DNA of 64,000 bases from Ophiobolus disseminans (taxonomy: Eukaryota; Ascomycota; Dothideomycetes; Pleosporales; Phaeosphaeriaceae). The position numbers and the translations under genes are program-made. The DNA lies in the NCBI GenBank assembly GCA_010093685.1, contig MU006229.1:837271-901270 (forward strand), in the 5' to 3' direction. The notes beneath the pieces were generated by a model, which did not search any database, had not been told where the DNA came from, and worked only from the letters and a program-made list of their open reading frames with translations. Below are positions 54,151 to 64,000 of this stretch, piece after piece (position 1 is the stretch's first letter; every line of letters begins with the position of its first letter).

Positions 54151-56739
54151 TCACTCTCCAGTGCTATTCCCCCTCAGCCTCCCTCTGCCCATGCTGACGC
54201 TGCGTCCGAGGTCTGAGATGCCGCCTATCGAGTTTCGGTTCGGGTTTCGGTTCACGGCCAGTTGCTGACGTGCTCGTAGAGTGCCTACTGCCTGTCTCTC
54301 GATGGCGGGCGAGCTTTCGCGTTGGAAGTCATAGCGTCTGCCCTCGTCCCTATAAAGAAGGCTGTGCCCGGTCGGACGACGTAGGCTCGCAGTCGATTGC
54401 AGTGCGGGCGCCGGTTGCAGGTCAGGCATGGGTTCCCGAGAGGTGTACTGCCTTCCGGTGAGTCTGCTCTTCTCGGGTCCTCGTATGGATCTGAAGTCGG
54501 TCATCGCTCGCGACGGCGCGCGTATCGTGGGCTCCTCTTCGTCGTCGTCGAAGCTGTTCTGTCTGTTCCTATAGAGACTTGTGCCAGCGCGCTGGAGTCT
54601 TGAAGGGTTCTGTCTCTCATACTCGAAAGGATCTTGGCTAGACTGCCGCTGTGATCCAATGCCATTTGCGAGCATGCTTGTTCTGCGTGCCTCTATGCGA
54701 TGAAGTGCGCGGCTAGGGCTTACATTGGCGAGAGTGTCGCTCTCCGGCTCAATGCTTTGCCGTATGGTTGGAGAATCGCCATTGATCTGGACGCTTGGCC
54801 GACGCGTTATGGTCGCCGTGGATGCTCTGATGGCAGGACTTGACAAGCTCGGCTTTGTGTCGCACAAGGCTATGCACAATTCTGTCATACTTCGGCAGAT
54901 GTTGTCAGCTTTACGGCGGACTTGTCTGTCTGAGATGTTGGCCCCGCCGAGTATGGAGCTGGCAGAGTGCAAGGTTCCCTGAGGTCCGGCGCTTCCGGTC
55001 ATCTCTGCCAACGACATTGCTTCAGAGGCCGTTGACTCGAGTATGCGGTATACGGCAGGCGAGGTGTGCTGTCGCGCCTTGAACAGGGCATCGCGCAGTA
55101 GGGGATGGATGCGGTTGCCGGTGTGGGCGTCTGCGGTCGACTCAGACGGTGACGGTCCGGTCTTGCGCTGTTGGTTCGGCGACGAGGATACGGTCGTGGC
55201 TGAGGTGTTGGCCGTTCGCGGACGTTCAGCGGTCGCCTGGGAGATGATGGCTCCAGAGGTCGCAGGAATCTTGCCGCCCATTTCGATCCTCCGTATCCTG
55301 GTCTTCAGCTCGTCCAGCTCATCCCACACAGATGCCGCGGGCCCGGTGGAGCCATGAGACTCGGTGCCGTCAGCATGAGACGACGTTTCAGGCTGGGCGG
55401 GTTCGGGGTGAGGCAATTGTGCATCGTCTCGTGAGGAAGAGTAGTGGCCCAGGTTCGATGGTCGATACGTTGCGGCCCTGTTAGGAGGCGTCTGTAGCGC
55501 GTCTGGTTGCGACCCGCGCCGCTTCGTTGTGCCGAGCGTAGCCAGAAAGTCGCGGGGCGAGAGCTCCGAGTCTCTGCGCGAGAAGGAGGCTTTGGTGGAG
55601 AGGTCCGGTGGGCGTGATCGGGGCGTCTCAAATGGACTCGCCGGCGACTGCGGCGGTCGCTCCTGCAGGATCCTGGACGAGGTAGGAAGGTGCGAGGCGC
55701 GGCGCGACTGGATGGTTGTGTGCTGCTCGGCGCTCGAGGGAATCCTGGTGACGGTGGGCGTGGTCGAGCTCGAGGGTATGGGCGAGGGCGACTGGAGCGC
55801 CGAGGGGGACGACATGCGGTTTATTCGTGCGACGCGGGACCGCAGCTTGTCGTGGCGCAGGGTCGCGTCGGCCTGGCGCTGCTTCGGGGCGCTGTCCTCG
55901 GCGATATTCAGGAACAGGTCCTCGCTCTCGTTCTGCTCGCCGTCTGTACCGGAGGTGTCGGTGGCGCCATGGCCGCTCTGTGCTGTGCGGCGGTCCCCAG
56001 CGTGGCTGGGCGGTGAGGAATCCTCATCGGAAGACGACGAGGCCGACGATGACTCCTCTTCCTCCTCGGACGAGCTCGCCATGTGCTGCACGGGGGGAAT
56101 GGCGCTGGTTGATTTGTGTCGTGGTTGTGGGGGCCGGATTGTTTGTTGTGGTGGTGGTCGCGGGGTGAGGTCGCCCAAATTCTCCGAGTCGTCCCTGCCT
56201 TGTCGGCGTGTCGACTGCGCGCCGGCGGGTGAAACCAACCCACGCGGCTGGAACTGCTGCTGCGCGGGAGGGACGTCGGCGGGCTTCTGCGACGGGCGGC
56301 GCACGTAGTCCGAGTTGCCGCGTGTTATGAGCGTAACAGGCGGGCCGCGCGAGGTGTCATGGCCTGCGCTGAAGGATGCGGGGGGTCGTCTCGTGGCCGG
56401 CGAGCGGGGTTCAGTGCCAGAGGCGGCCGTTTGCGGGGAGAAGTAGGAAAGCGAAGTGATTGACTGCGGTGTGGGTGCGGTGGGCGTGGCGGGGTTCGTT
56501 GCGCGGCGCGATCGTGGAGCCTCAGACGCGGTTGAAGTCGTCGAGGGCAGGCGCAAGAGCGTGGGCGCCTCAGCAGGTGCAGTCTTGGTGCGCTGATGTT
56601 TGGGTGCTGTGGGCCTCGCCGTCTTTTCGCTGGCCTCGCGCTGCTGCGATGCGTCCCGTTCTCTATCCTTTTCCTTGTCCTTGTTGTCCTTGGAGGGCTT
56701 GCGAGAATGGCGGCGTCCGAGGTGCCCAAATATCGGCAT
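54151..56739 (-). CDS. large disordered conserved ascomycete protein
   Basis: A single exon of 862 aa beginning MPIFGHLGRRHSRKPSKDNK. The protein is Ser/Pro/Arg-rich and mostly disordered. A short ordered block lies at about residues 465-485 (VWDELDELKTRIRRIEMGGK), a predicted coiled coil. Another is at about residues 550-650 (HPLLRDALFKARQHTSPAVY, then NICRSMTELCIALCDTK), which is helical and has conserved-looking Cys residues. This arrangement matches fungal proteins often named 'LPXTG-motif cell wall anchor domain protein' in databases, a name without functional support. There is no signal peptide, so a cell-wall role is unlikely. A poly-Ser/acidic tract occurs near residues 220-245. Confidence 0.8.
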   Translation of the reverse strand: MPIFGHLGRRHSRKPSKDNKDKEKDRERDASQQREASEKTARPTAPKHQRTKTAPAEAPTLLRLPSTTSTASEAPRSRRATNPATPTAPTPQSITSLSYFSPQTAASGTEPRSPATRRPPASFSAGHDTSRGPPVTLITRGNSDYVRRPSQKPADVPPAQQQFQPRGLVSPAGAQSTRRQGRDDSENLGDLTPRPPPQQTIRPPQPRHKSTSAIPPVQHMASSSEEEEESSSASSSSDEDSSPPSHAGDRRTAQSGHGATDTSGTDGEQNESEDLFLNIAEDSAPKQRQADATLRHDKLRSRVARINRMSSPSALQSPSPIPSSSTTPTVTRIPSSAEQHTTIQSRRASHLPTSSRILQERPPQSPASPFETPRSRPPDLSTKASFSRRDSELSPRDFLATLGTTKRRGSQPDALQTPPNRAATYRPSNLGHYSSSRDDAQLPHPEPAQPETSSHADGTESHGSTGPAASVWDELDELKTRIRRIEMGGKIPATSGAIISQATAERPRTANTSATTVSSSPNQQRKTGPSPSESTADAHTGNRIHPLLRDALFKARQHTSPAVYRILESTASEAMSLAEMTGSAGPQGTLHSASSILGGANISDRQVRRKADNICRSMTELCIALCDTKPSLSSPAIRASTATITRRPSVQINGDSPTIRQSIEPESDTLANVSPSRALHRIEARRTSMLANGIGSQRQSSQDPFEYERQNPSRLQRAGTSLYRNRQNSFDDDEEEPTIRAPSRAMTDFRSIRGPEKSRLTGRQYTSREPMPDLQPAPALQSTASLRRPTGHSLLYRDEGRRYDFQRESSPAIERQAVGTLRARQQLAVNRNPNRNSIGGISDLGRSVSMGRGRLRGNSTGE

Positions 56740-57923
56740 GGCTTACAGCTCCAGCAGTGTGCTGGCACCGGCACCAGACAAGGATGTGCAGCGCGCAGTC
56801 AAGTCATGTAGGGATCTCAGCGCACAGCATGGCTGCTACACGACCCGCAATTGCGCGGAAGGGTGTCTTATGTTTCGCATGCTTTTAGGGGACTGCAGAG
56901 GACGCCGTCCCGCCCTGCGGTGCTGGGGGTTGGACCATCTTTGAGTCGTGGGCTAGGCGTTAGGGCCATTCCTGCACGAGATGTCACAGTCGTCGAATTG
57001 GCAAATAGCAGCTGTCGCCCCGAACAAGCCTGTCTTTTACCCATGGCCGGCGAGAAGTAGTCTCCCGTGAACCCAGTGATCTCATCGAGATATCGCATTC
57101 TGCAATGCCTTATTTTCGACACTTGTCCTCGTCTACGTCCACCGAGGATTGATCATGACACGGAGGCGTTTTGTGATGATCGTCTCATGTCTTCCGATAG
57201 ATAACGCCAGCCTCCGCCTCGTGCCAGCCGCAGAAAAACTTTCTCATCGCTTTTGTTTGCTGGCCACCTGCGTATCTTCAGATTACCAAACATGTTGGAG
57301 CAGATAGCAGAGAAAGTTCCTCTCAATTGCAATCTGCGCACCGTCAGAACAAACTTCATGGCTTGTTTGGAGTTTGAAAACAACATGGAATTTGACTCTG
57401 AAAGGTTACAAATGGGTTCCTGCATATCATCCCTGCACGGCTGACGCGAGGGGAATAATAAGCGAGCGATTACGACACTGTAATCACTCATGCACGTCCT
57501 GTCACACAGTCATAATCTTCTCAAAGTTGGTATACAAAGTGTCAGTGTCAAAGTGCGTCCTGGCTGTGCTTGAAGACGATTTGGCCTGTGGCCTATGATT
57601 CTGGGATACCCTGTGACAATCAACGGTCATGAGACCATGCAGCTAGGACATTATCCTAGCGTAAACTACTCTCCCGAGACGGTGAGTTGGGTCTAGGTAA
57701 TGCTCACGTGACCCGGCGCGGCACTAGAATTGACCGAGGAGCCTCGTGAGATAATTTGCCAACCATTAACTCCTCGACCAACTCCGCGAAGGCATCCAGT
57801 AATAATCTGCCGACCATCAATTTTACACCCCCAACTCCACGCAGATATACCACGACTACCCTCTCTTGCCTGAAGAGTTGGCCGTCGAATATCAACCTCT
57901 TTCTCTCCAACCTGACACCCACC
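56740..57923. other. divergent promoter region
   Basis: About 1.2 kb between the diverging disordered-protein gene and PRP45. The last ~170 bp are in frame with PRP45 but lack conserved sequence and are taken as 5' untranslated region. No other gene was seen. Confidence 0.45.
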
Positions 57924-59597
57924 ATGTCCGTCGCGACCCTCTCCAAGTCGCTGCCGAAGCCGAAATACACTGGCGAGGAGGAAGAGCTTACTCGAAGCAC
58001 GCGCGTCTTGACCGCTGAGCAGTTCGAGACACAGGTCGCACGCAGACAGAATGGCGCGCCTAGCTATGGCAACAGGAAGAACTGGCGACCGCGCACAGCC
58101 GAGGACTTTGCAGATGGCGGCGCGTTCCCCGAAGTACACGTTGCGCAATATCCACTCGACATGGGCAAGAAGGGCGAGCCGTCAAAGTCGAATGCGCTCG
58201 TGCGGAGAGTCGATGGCGAAGGAAAGACCAAATACGACGAGATCGCGAAACGCGGGCACAGCGACACGAGGATAGTACAGGCCAGCTTCAAGGACCTGAT
58301 CCCGTTACGGCAACAAGCAGATGCAGGACAGCTGGACTTGGCACGTCCGAGTCAAGAGGTCGTGCAGGCCACGAAGGAGAAGACCGAGCAAGCACTCATG
58401 GCTCTGGTGAATGGACAGAGCGCTGCATCAAAACCGAAGAACGTGCAAGGCCGTAAGAATGACGAGCCGACGTTCGTGCGATACACACCTACTGCGCAGA
58501 TGGGAGAAGCGCAGGGAAAGACGCGCATTTTCAAAATCCAACAGAGGCAGATTGACCCCCTAGAACCGCCGAAATTCAAGCATAAGCGCATACCACGCGG
58601 CCCGCCCAGCCCACCACCACCGGTGCTCCACTCACCACCACGCAAGCTGACAGCAGAAGATCAGGAGATGTGGAAGATTCCTCCTCCCATCAGTAACTGG
58701 AAGAATCCCAAGGGCTACACTGTGCCGTTAGACAAGCGTCTGGCTGCAGACGGTAGATCGTTGCAGGATGTTACGATAAACGACAAATTTGCGCAATTCG
58801 GCGAGGCTCTACAAGCAGCAGATCGGCATGCACGCGAGGAGGTCAAGCAGCGCGCCATCATGCAGCAGCGACTGGCGGAGAAAGAGAAGCTGCAGAAGGA
58901 GGAGCATCTGCGCAATCTTGCGAAGCAGGCCCGCGAAGAGCGCGCAAACGCATCCCGACGCCGGTCGGACAGCGACTCCGACACCGATTCTGGAGCGGAA
59001 GAAGTACGAAGGCGGCAGGCCGACCGCAAAGAGCGTCTCGAGGAGAACAAGCGCGAGTTCCGCCAGTCGCGCATGGGCACAGAGCGCAAGATCCAGATGC
59101 TTGCCCGCGAGCAAAACCGCGATATTTCAGAGAAGGTCGCGCTTGGTCTCGCAAAGCCCACACAGAGCGGTGAATCAATGTACGACTCGCGATTGTTCAA
59201 CCAGTCTAGTGGTTTCAACGCTGGATTCAACGAAGACAACCACTACGACAAGCCACTTTTCGCAGCGCAAGACGCCATCAGCAGTATCTACCGCCCGAGC
59301 GTTCAGCAGGATGACGGCGAGGACGAAGGACAAACATACGATCGCATCACCAAGTCGAGCAAATTCGAGGTTCTGGGCAAGGCGAAAGAAGGCTTCAAGG
59401 GCGCCGATTTGCAGGAGGCTCGTGAAGGCCCGGTGCAGTTCGAGAAGGATACCGACGACCCATTCAACATCAATCAGATGATCAATGAAGTCAGGGGTGA
59501 AAAGGCGACCGAGAAGACCGGCGAGAAGCGATATGGCATTCAAGAACTAGAGGGCCGTTCAGCGAAGCGCGCAAGAGTGGATGATGACAGCGACTGA
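57924..59597 (+). CDS. PRP45: SNW/SKIP splicing factor Prp45
   Basis: 557 aa from the ATG at 57924 (MSVATLSKSLPKPKY). An in-frame ATG at 57756 would add 56 non-conserved residues. SNW proteins are core components of the activated spliceosome and the NineTeen-related complex, needed for the second step and also linked to transcription. The SNW domain spans residues ~110-330, with the signature SNWKNPKGYTVPLDKRLAAD at ~257. Upstream is a Pro-rich RIPRGPPSPPPPVLHSPP segment. The C-terminal half is Arg/Lys/Glu-rich helix (KQRAIMQQRLAEKEKLQKEE), then RRRSDSDSDTDSG, and it ends near GEKRYGIQELEGRSAKRARV. It is intronless here. Confidence 0.96.
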   Translation: MSVATLSKSLPKPKYTGEEEELTRSTRVLTAEQFETQVARRQNGAPSYGNRKNWRPRTAEDFADGGAFPEVHVAQYPLDMGKKGEPSKSNALVRRVDGEGKTKYDEIAKRGHSDTRIVQASFKDLIPLRQQADAGQLDLARPSQEVVQATKEKTEQALMALVNGQSAASKPKNVQGRKNDEPTFVRYTPTAQMGEAQGKTRIFKIQQRQIDPLEPPKFKHKRIPRGPPSPPPPVLHSPPRKLTAEDQEMWKIPPPISNWKNPKGYTVPLDKRLAADGRSLQDVTINDKFAQFGEALQAADRHAREEVKQRAIMQQRLAEKEKLQKEEHLRNLAKQAREERANASRRRSDSDSDTDSGAEEVRRRQADRKERLEENKREFRQSRMGTERKIQMLAREQNRDISEKVALGLAKPTQSGESMYDSRLFNQSSGFNAGFNEDNHYDKPLFAAQDAISSIYRPSVQQDDGEDEGQTYDRITKSSKFEVLGKAKEGFKGADLQEAREGPVQFEKDTDDPFNINQMINEVRGEKATEKTGEKRYGIQELEGRSAKRARVDDDSD

Positions 59598-60085
59598 GGT
59601 ACGAGAATGGAGAAGTTTACATATTGATCTGTCACAGGAGTTTAGGAATGCTCTGGTAGGCTTACGTCAGCACGGACAACTGTATAGTGAATCAAATATT
59701 CATCAATGGGCCAATGCATCACTTTCACCTCGCTTGATCATCGAATGAGCAACACATCAGAAATTCCGCAGACATACTCGACAAACTGAGACGCTTGTGG
59801 TGAGCTTACACCCACTGCTGATCATCGCGTTTCCATTGGCCGAGGACCGTCTGCACAGTCCTGGTTTCGGATGGCGCACCTCGACCGACGTCAACTCCCG
59901 CTGCACGGCGAACCACAAATCGCATGCGCAAGCTCCACTGCCCCGCGTGCGCTTGCATCTGGACCCTAGAGGATGTGTTTAAGATGTGAAGATGCGCTCG
60001 TCTCAGCGCGCGCTTGATCACTTTGCTAATTGCTTCGTGCTTACTTTGCGGTCGCGTACTTTTGAATGATATCTAACGACACAAT
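59598..60085. other. intergenic region
   Basis: 3' flank of PRP45 and promoter of the dioxygenase. No gene or clear regulatory site seen. Confidence 0.45.
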
Positions 60086-61129
60086 ATGGCAACCAACGGT
60101 ACAGCTCCAGCAGTGGAAAATAGCAAGGAGCACAAGTTCAATCCAAACTTCACGCAGGCGGTCATCAATGCGACAGGGCCGAAGGCTACGCCGCGCGTGA
60201 GACAGCTCACAGCAGGCTTGATTCAGCATCTACATGATTTTGCGCGGGAGAATGAACTCACAGTCGATGAGTGGATGGTAGGAGTGGAGTTGGTACGTTG
60301 GATCACATCTCCCTCTACATCAAATGCTAAATGTCGCAGATGAACGCCGCCGGCCGCATGTCTGACTCGAAGCGCAACGAAGGGCAACTACTCTGCGACA
60401 TCCTCGGCCTCGAATCCCTCGTCGACGAAATAACCTACAAGCTCGCCTCGGACGCGACGGACGAACCCACCGCAACCGCCATCCTCGGGCCCTTCTACCG
60501 GCACAACGCCCCTGAGCTGGCTATGGGGTCCTGTATCGTGTCCGACGAAATCAACAAGACAGGCGACAGGACGTGGATGTACGGTATCGTAACAGACTTC
60601 CGCACCGGCAAGCCAATTGAGGGTGCAGTCGTGGATGTGTGGCATACGGCGCCGAACGGCCTGTACGAGCAGCAGGATCCAGACCAGCCGGAGTTCAATC
60701 TCAGAGGCAGATTTACAACGGGCAAGGACGGGAAGTACGGATTCTATTGTTTGCGCCCGGTGCCGTATCCGATCCCGTACGATGGGCCCGCGGGAGATGT
60801 ATTGAAGGCGTTGGACAGGCATCCGATGCGACCGGCGCATATACATTTCTTGGTCAGTCCCGACACGCGTTCCCTCTTCTTCGCTGCTAAGTCTTGCATA
60901 GCTCAAAGCGCCCGGCTACAAGCCCATCGTAACGCAAATCTTCGACCGCAAGAGCAAGTACATCGACGACGACGCTGTGTTCGCTGTCAAGGACACGCTC
61001 ATTGTGGACTTCAAGCCGTACGAGGGCGACCCAAAGGCCGATTTCGAGCTGCCGTATGATTTCAAGATGGCGAGTTTTGAGGATGCGAAGGCGCATGGCG
61101 TTGTGGGTACAACTGAAGAGAGCGCATAA
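60086..61129 (+). CDS. catechol 1,2-dioxygenase (intradiol)
   Basis: Three exons, 60086-60292, 60340-60852 and 60902-61129 (introns 47 and 49 nt), give 315 aa. It should cleave catechol or hydroxyquinol between the hydroxyls to a muconate, using Fe(III), in the cytosol. The four iron ligands are visible: Tyr178 (NGLYEQ), Tyr212 (VPYPIPYDGP), His236 and His238 (RPAHIHFL). Their spacing (34, 24, 2) fits bacterial CatA. The N-terminal dimerisation helices (residues ~20-110) include TPRVRQLTAGLIQHLHDFAR and DEWMVGVEL. The hallmark GPFYRHNAPE is at ~128. Substrate preference (catechol or hydroxyquinol) cannot be told. No pathway neighbours lie within the window. Confidence 0.94.
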
Positions 61130-61734
61130 CTCTTATCAGATTTCAGGCAAACAATCTAATAGTTCATTCATCAAGCATTTGTCTACAGCGAGCAGTATGG
61201 TGGTGACATTTGACGGAGTTAACGTGCTCAAGCCGACAACAAGCGGCATTCCGAAAGAATGCCGACCCCGCATGACGATGCACGCTGCTCTAGCCGTATG
61301 CAACCGAACCGCGGCAATGGGGTGTCTGGTGCGCCCTACACGCCTTGTGTCGGAGCTAGAGGAGGGTATACTTGAGGTCCGATGGGTTTGTGTATACTTT
61401 CAACACACTTGAATGCTTGCATATTCAAGTGCACCTTACCTTCCCCACTCTTGCACTTTCCCACGCCAATCCATCGTACACTCTTGGGCAGAACCCCCAC
61501 CCAACAATCGGGCTTGCCTCATTCAAACTTCGGCCGAAAGGCTTGTACACATCACTGACCACGAGGGTACTTTGCCACTGGATTGCTGTTTATGGTTGTA
61601 AGCTGACAAACAATAGTTGCATTCACTCAACCATCACCCCCTACCAATAGTCAATCTAAAGCAACATCCATCCTCTGGACCTCCCTTCCAGAAGGCACAC
61701 ATCCCCCCATCCAGGCTACACCAAAACCGCAACC
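61130..61734. other. intergenic region
   Basis: 3' flank of the dioxygenase and promoter/leader of the decarboxylase. The last ~120 bp are C/A-rich, like a fungal 5' untranslated region. Confidence 0.45.
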
Positions 61735-63586
61735 ATGGGCGACCTCCCCTCCAACAAAATCACCCTCGGGCGCTACATGTGGGAACGCATCCACCAAATC
61801 GGGACCGACACAATCTTCGGCGTGCCCGGCGACTTCAACCTGCAATTCCTGGATTCCATCTTCCACGTCGACGGCCTAAAATGGATGGGCAACATGAACG
61901 AGCTCAACGCCGCATACGCCGCAGACGGCTACGCGCGCATCAAGGGCGTACCGGGTTGTCTCGTCACTACGCACGGCGTCGGCGAACTAAGTGCGCTGAA
62001 CGGAATCGCAGGGAGTATGTCGGAACAGGTTAAGGTTATTCATGTTGTGGGACAGACGACAAGACCGATGCAGAAGGCGAACATGATGATTCATCATAGT
62101 ATTGGGGATAGGCCTGATCATCAGGTTTATAACAATGCATCTAGGGGGCTGCGGTATGCGGCGGCGGAGTTGTGGGATGTTGAATCCGCGCCGGGGGAGA
62201 TTGATCGCGTGATTAGGGAGTGCTTTGTTAAGTCCGGGCCGGTGTATATTTTCTTGCCGCTGGATTTGAGCGCGGAGCTTGTGGATAAGGCGTTGTTGGA
62301 TACGCCGATCGATGTGCAGCCGCATGTGGATGAGGATGCGCAGAAAAAGGCGGTTGAGGCGATTGTTGCGGCGTTGAAAGAGGCGAAGATGCCATCTGTG
62401 CTGGTCGATGCGTGGACGCAGCGGTTTGGCGCACAGGAGGAGGCGACGCAGCTTGTGAGGAAGTTGCGTGTGCCGTTTTATTCGGCGAATATGGGCAAGG
62501 GGGTTGTGGACGAGACGGAGGAGATGTATGTTGGTGTGTGGAACGGCGATGTCAGTACCCCGGGCTTGAAGGAGGCTGCGAAAGCTGCGGATCTGGTGGT
62601 AAGTCACATCCTACACCGAAGTCGACTCCACCTCTGACTTACTTTCCCAGCTCACCCTCGGCCTCATCCCCTGCGACACCAACGCCGCCGGCTTCTCACG
62701 AGTGCTCTCAGAAGCCTCAACAATCCATATCAACCCACACTCCGTCGTCGTCAAAGACCAAATCTTCCCCAAAACATCCATGAAACCCCTCCTCGCAGCA
62801 CTCACATCCGCCCTCCCCTCCCAACCCCGGCACTCCATCCCGAAACCCGTCCTACCGGCTCCACGCACTCCCCTCGACAAAGACGCAACACACCTAACCC
62901 AATCTTTCCTCTGGCCCGCTATCGAATTTTTCCTCCGCCCGCACGACGTCATAGTCAGCGAAACCGGGACCTCGAACTTCGGCATCTGCGACATCACGTT
63001 CCCTTCTTCCGTGCATCTCGTTACGCAAATCTACTACGGAAGCATCGGCTTCGCGACCGCCGCGACGCTGGGCGTTGACGTTGCACGCACCGAGCTTGCA
63101 GGCGAAGACGAAGGGCGCACGTTATTGTTCACGGGTGATGGAAGTATGAACTTAACCATGCAGGAAATCGGCACGATGATCAAAGAGGGACGGAAGATTG
63201 TTGTATTTGTGATTAATAACGAGGGATATACAATTGAAAGATTGATCTGGGGCGCGAAACAACCTTACAACGACGTCGTGCCGAGTAGTTACGCACACTT
63301 GCTCCCGCTGTTCAAGCACCCGCATCCGGAGAGCTCGTTTCACCGCGCGACTACCAAAGAGGAGTTGTCGGCTATTTTGCAGAAGGAGGAGTTAAAGAAG
63401 CCAAGGCAGCTACAGCTTGTGGAATTGGTCATTCCGAAGCTGGATACTAGTTGGCGCTTGGGGACGCAGTTGGCCTCGAGGAGTGAGGAGCATAGGAAGT
63501 ATTTGGAGAACGAGGGGTTTGTGGATACGTATGGGGGGTGGGGGCTTGATGGGGGGGCGGGAGGGGGAGGGGTGAAGTGGAGTTGA
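61735..63586 (+). CDS. pyruvate decarboxylase (ThDP-dependent)
   Basis: Two exons, 61735-62598 and 62651-63586 (52-nt intron, GTAAGT donor, TTCCCAG acceptor), give 599 aa, the usual length. The enzyme converts pyruvate to acetaldehyde and CO2 in the cytosol. The thiamine-diphosphate activating Glu56 is in NMNELNAAYAADGYAR, and the active-site pair His120-His121 is in MMIHHSIGD. The ThDP/Mg motif runs from GDG (450-452) to NN (477-478). The C-terminus ends in an unusual Gly-rich tail (GWGLDGGAGGGG). Relatives include indolepyruvate decarboxylase, so the substrate is inferred. I use no gene symbol because fungi carry several paralogues. Confidence 0.93.
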
Positions 63587-63695
63587 GGATGTGTGCTGGT
63601 GGAGAGGAGTGGGGAGTGATGGGGAGAGTGGCAAGGGAGGGAGGATGTAAATAGCCAAGTCCTGTTAAGAGATTCCTGAAGTTACATAGCTAGCA

Positions 63696-63986
63696 TCAAG
63701 ATTCATTCAATGCCGAGCCGCTCGACCACGATGTCTGGCTGGTCATGGGATAGAGTTTTCTAGATCGGTGAAGTTGGGAATAGGATGCAAGATAAGGAGG
63801 ATTGGGATTATGGCTCGACGCCTCTGAGGAACGCGACACGTAGCTCTCCATTCTTTCTAGCTCCGTTGTATAGTCCTTCGCGCATTGCGATATCTCAGAG
63901 TAAGAATCGCTTGGCGCTCTCGTGTCGTCTTTAATGTAGTCTGTGGTGTTGTTGATGCTTTCTTCAGTGTTGTTTGGCGTACCCAA
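63696..63986 (-). CDS. possible C-terminal part of an unknown gene
   Basis: A Ser/Thr/Asn-rich minus-strand frame of about 96 codons that runs to the window edge and stops at TGA near 63696 (...SQTSWSSGSALNES). The composition looks coding, but no domain is visible. The start is not trusted; a spliced or longer gene beyond 64 kb is likely. Confidence 0.35.
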   Translation of the reverse strand: MGTPNNTEESINNTTDYIKDDTRAPSDSYSEISQCAKDYTTELERMESYVSRSSEASSHNPNPPYLASYSQLHRSRKLYPMTSQTSWSSGSALNES

Positions 63987-64000
63987 ATCTCACCGCCGCC

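Noticed and set aside
55529..56308. 259-codon plus-strand frame over the disordered protein gene
   Set aside because: It is the antisense shadow of a Ser/Pro/Arg-rich gene and has no protein-like pattern.
60086..63586. Aromatic-degradation gene cluster
   Set aside because: Only the dioxygenase belongs to such a pathway; the decarboxylase is a general fermentation enzyme and no muconate-cycle gene is present.

Overview
This is a filamentous ascomycete (Pezizomycotina) nuclear genome segment. The coding genes are short-intron fungal genes: introns are mostly 47-150 nt, with GTAAGT/GTACGT-type donors, CTAAC-type branch points and NAG acceptors. The gene set (MOT1, TAF11, RPL4, an MSG5-type phosphatase, PRP45/SNW, a Zn2Cys6 regulator, an intradiol dioxygenase, pyruvate decarboxylase) is fungal. 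A Dothideomycete-like lineage is a guess from style, not a proof.

Layout: (1) 0.3-6.4 kb, MOT1 (minus), opening with a 5-nt coding exon and a 27-nt second exon. (2) 6.4-19.0 kb, no conserved gene; 8.68-18.96 kb is a degenerate repeat array (array 1, read on the minus strand). (3) 19.0-22.7 kb, TAF11, a small ankyrin protein and RPL4. (4) 22.7-38.3 kb, an MSG5-like MAP-kinase phosphatase, a metallophosphoesterase, a J-domain protein and a small orphan, separated by gene-poor stretches. (5) 39.05-40.28 kb, an unknown protein interrupted by an in-frame TAG. (6) 40.5-44.8 kb, a second array of the same design on the plus strand (array 2). (7) 45.2-50.6 kb, a Ulp1-type (C48) cysteine protease and a Zn2Cys6 regulator with an apparent 1-nt frameshift. 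(8) 51.9-64 kb, a Gly-rich small protein, a tRNA-Trp relic, a large disordered protein, PRP45/SNW, catechol 1,2-dioxygenase, pyruvate decarboxylase and the edge of another gene.

The most unusual content is the pair of arrays. Together they hold about 30 diverged units. Each unit has a TATA box (TATATAAG/TATATAAA), then an ATG placed 79-94 bp (usually 83-90 bp) downstream, inside a recurring element of the form CATG-(about 12-20 nt)-TYCnAAAA. In the units I measured, further CATG elements follow at roughly +40, +95, +131 and +180 from the first ATG. The spacing is conserved but is not a multiple of three, and the short peptides diverge after about 8 residues. The arrays therefore look like tandem promoter/leader cassettes or element arrays rather than ordinary genes. 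Array 1 lies between MOT1 and TAF11, two genes for TATA-binding-protein regulators. All spacings were counted by hand from the sequence; no alignment, search or expression data were available.
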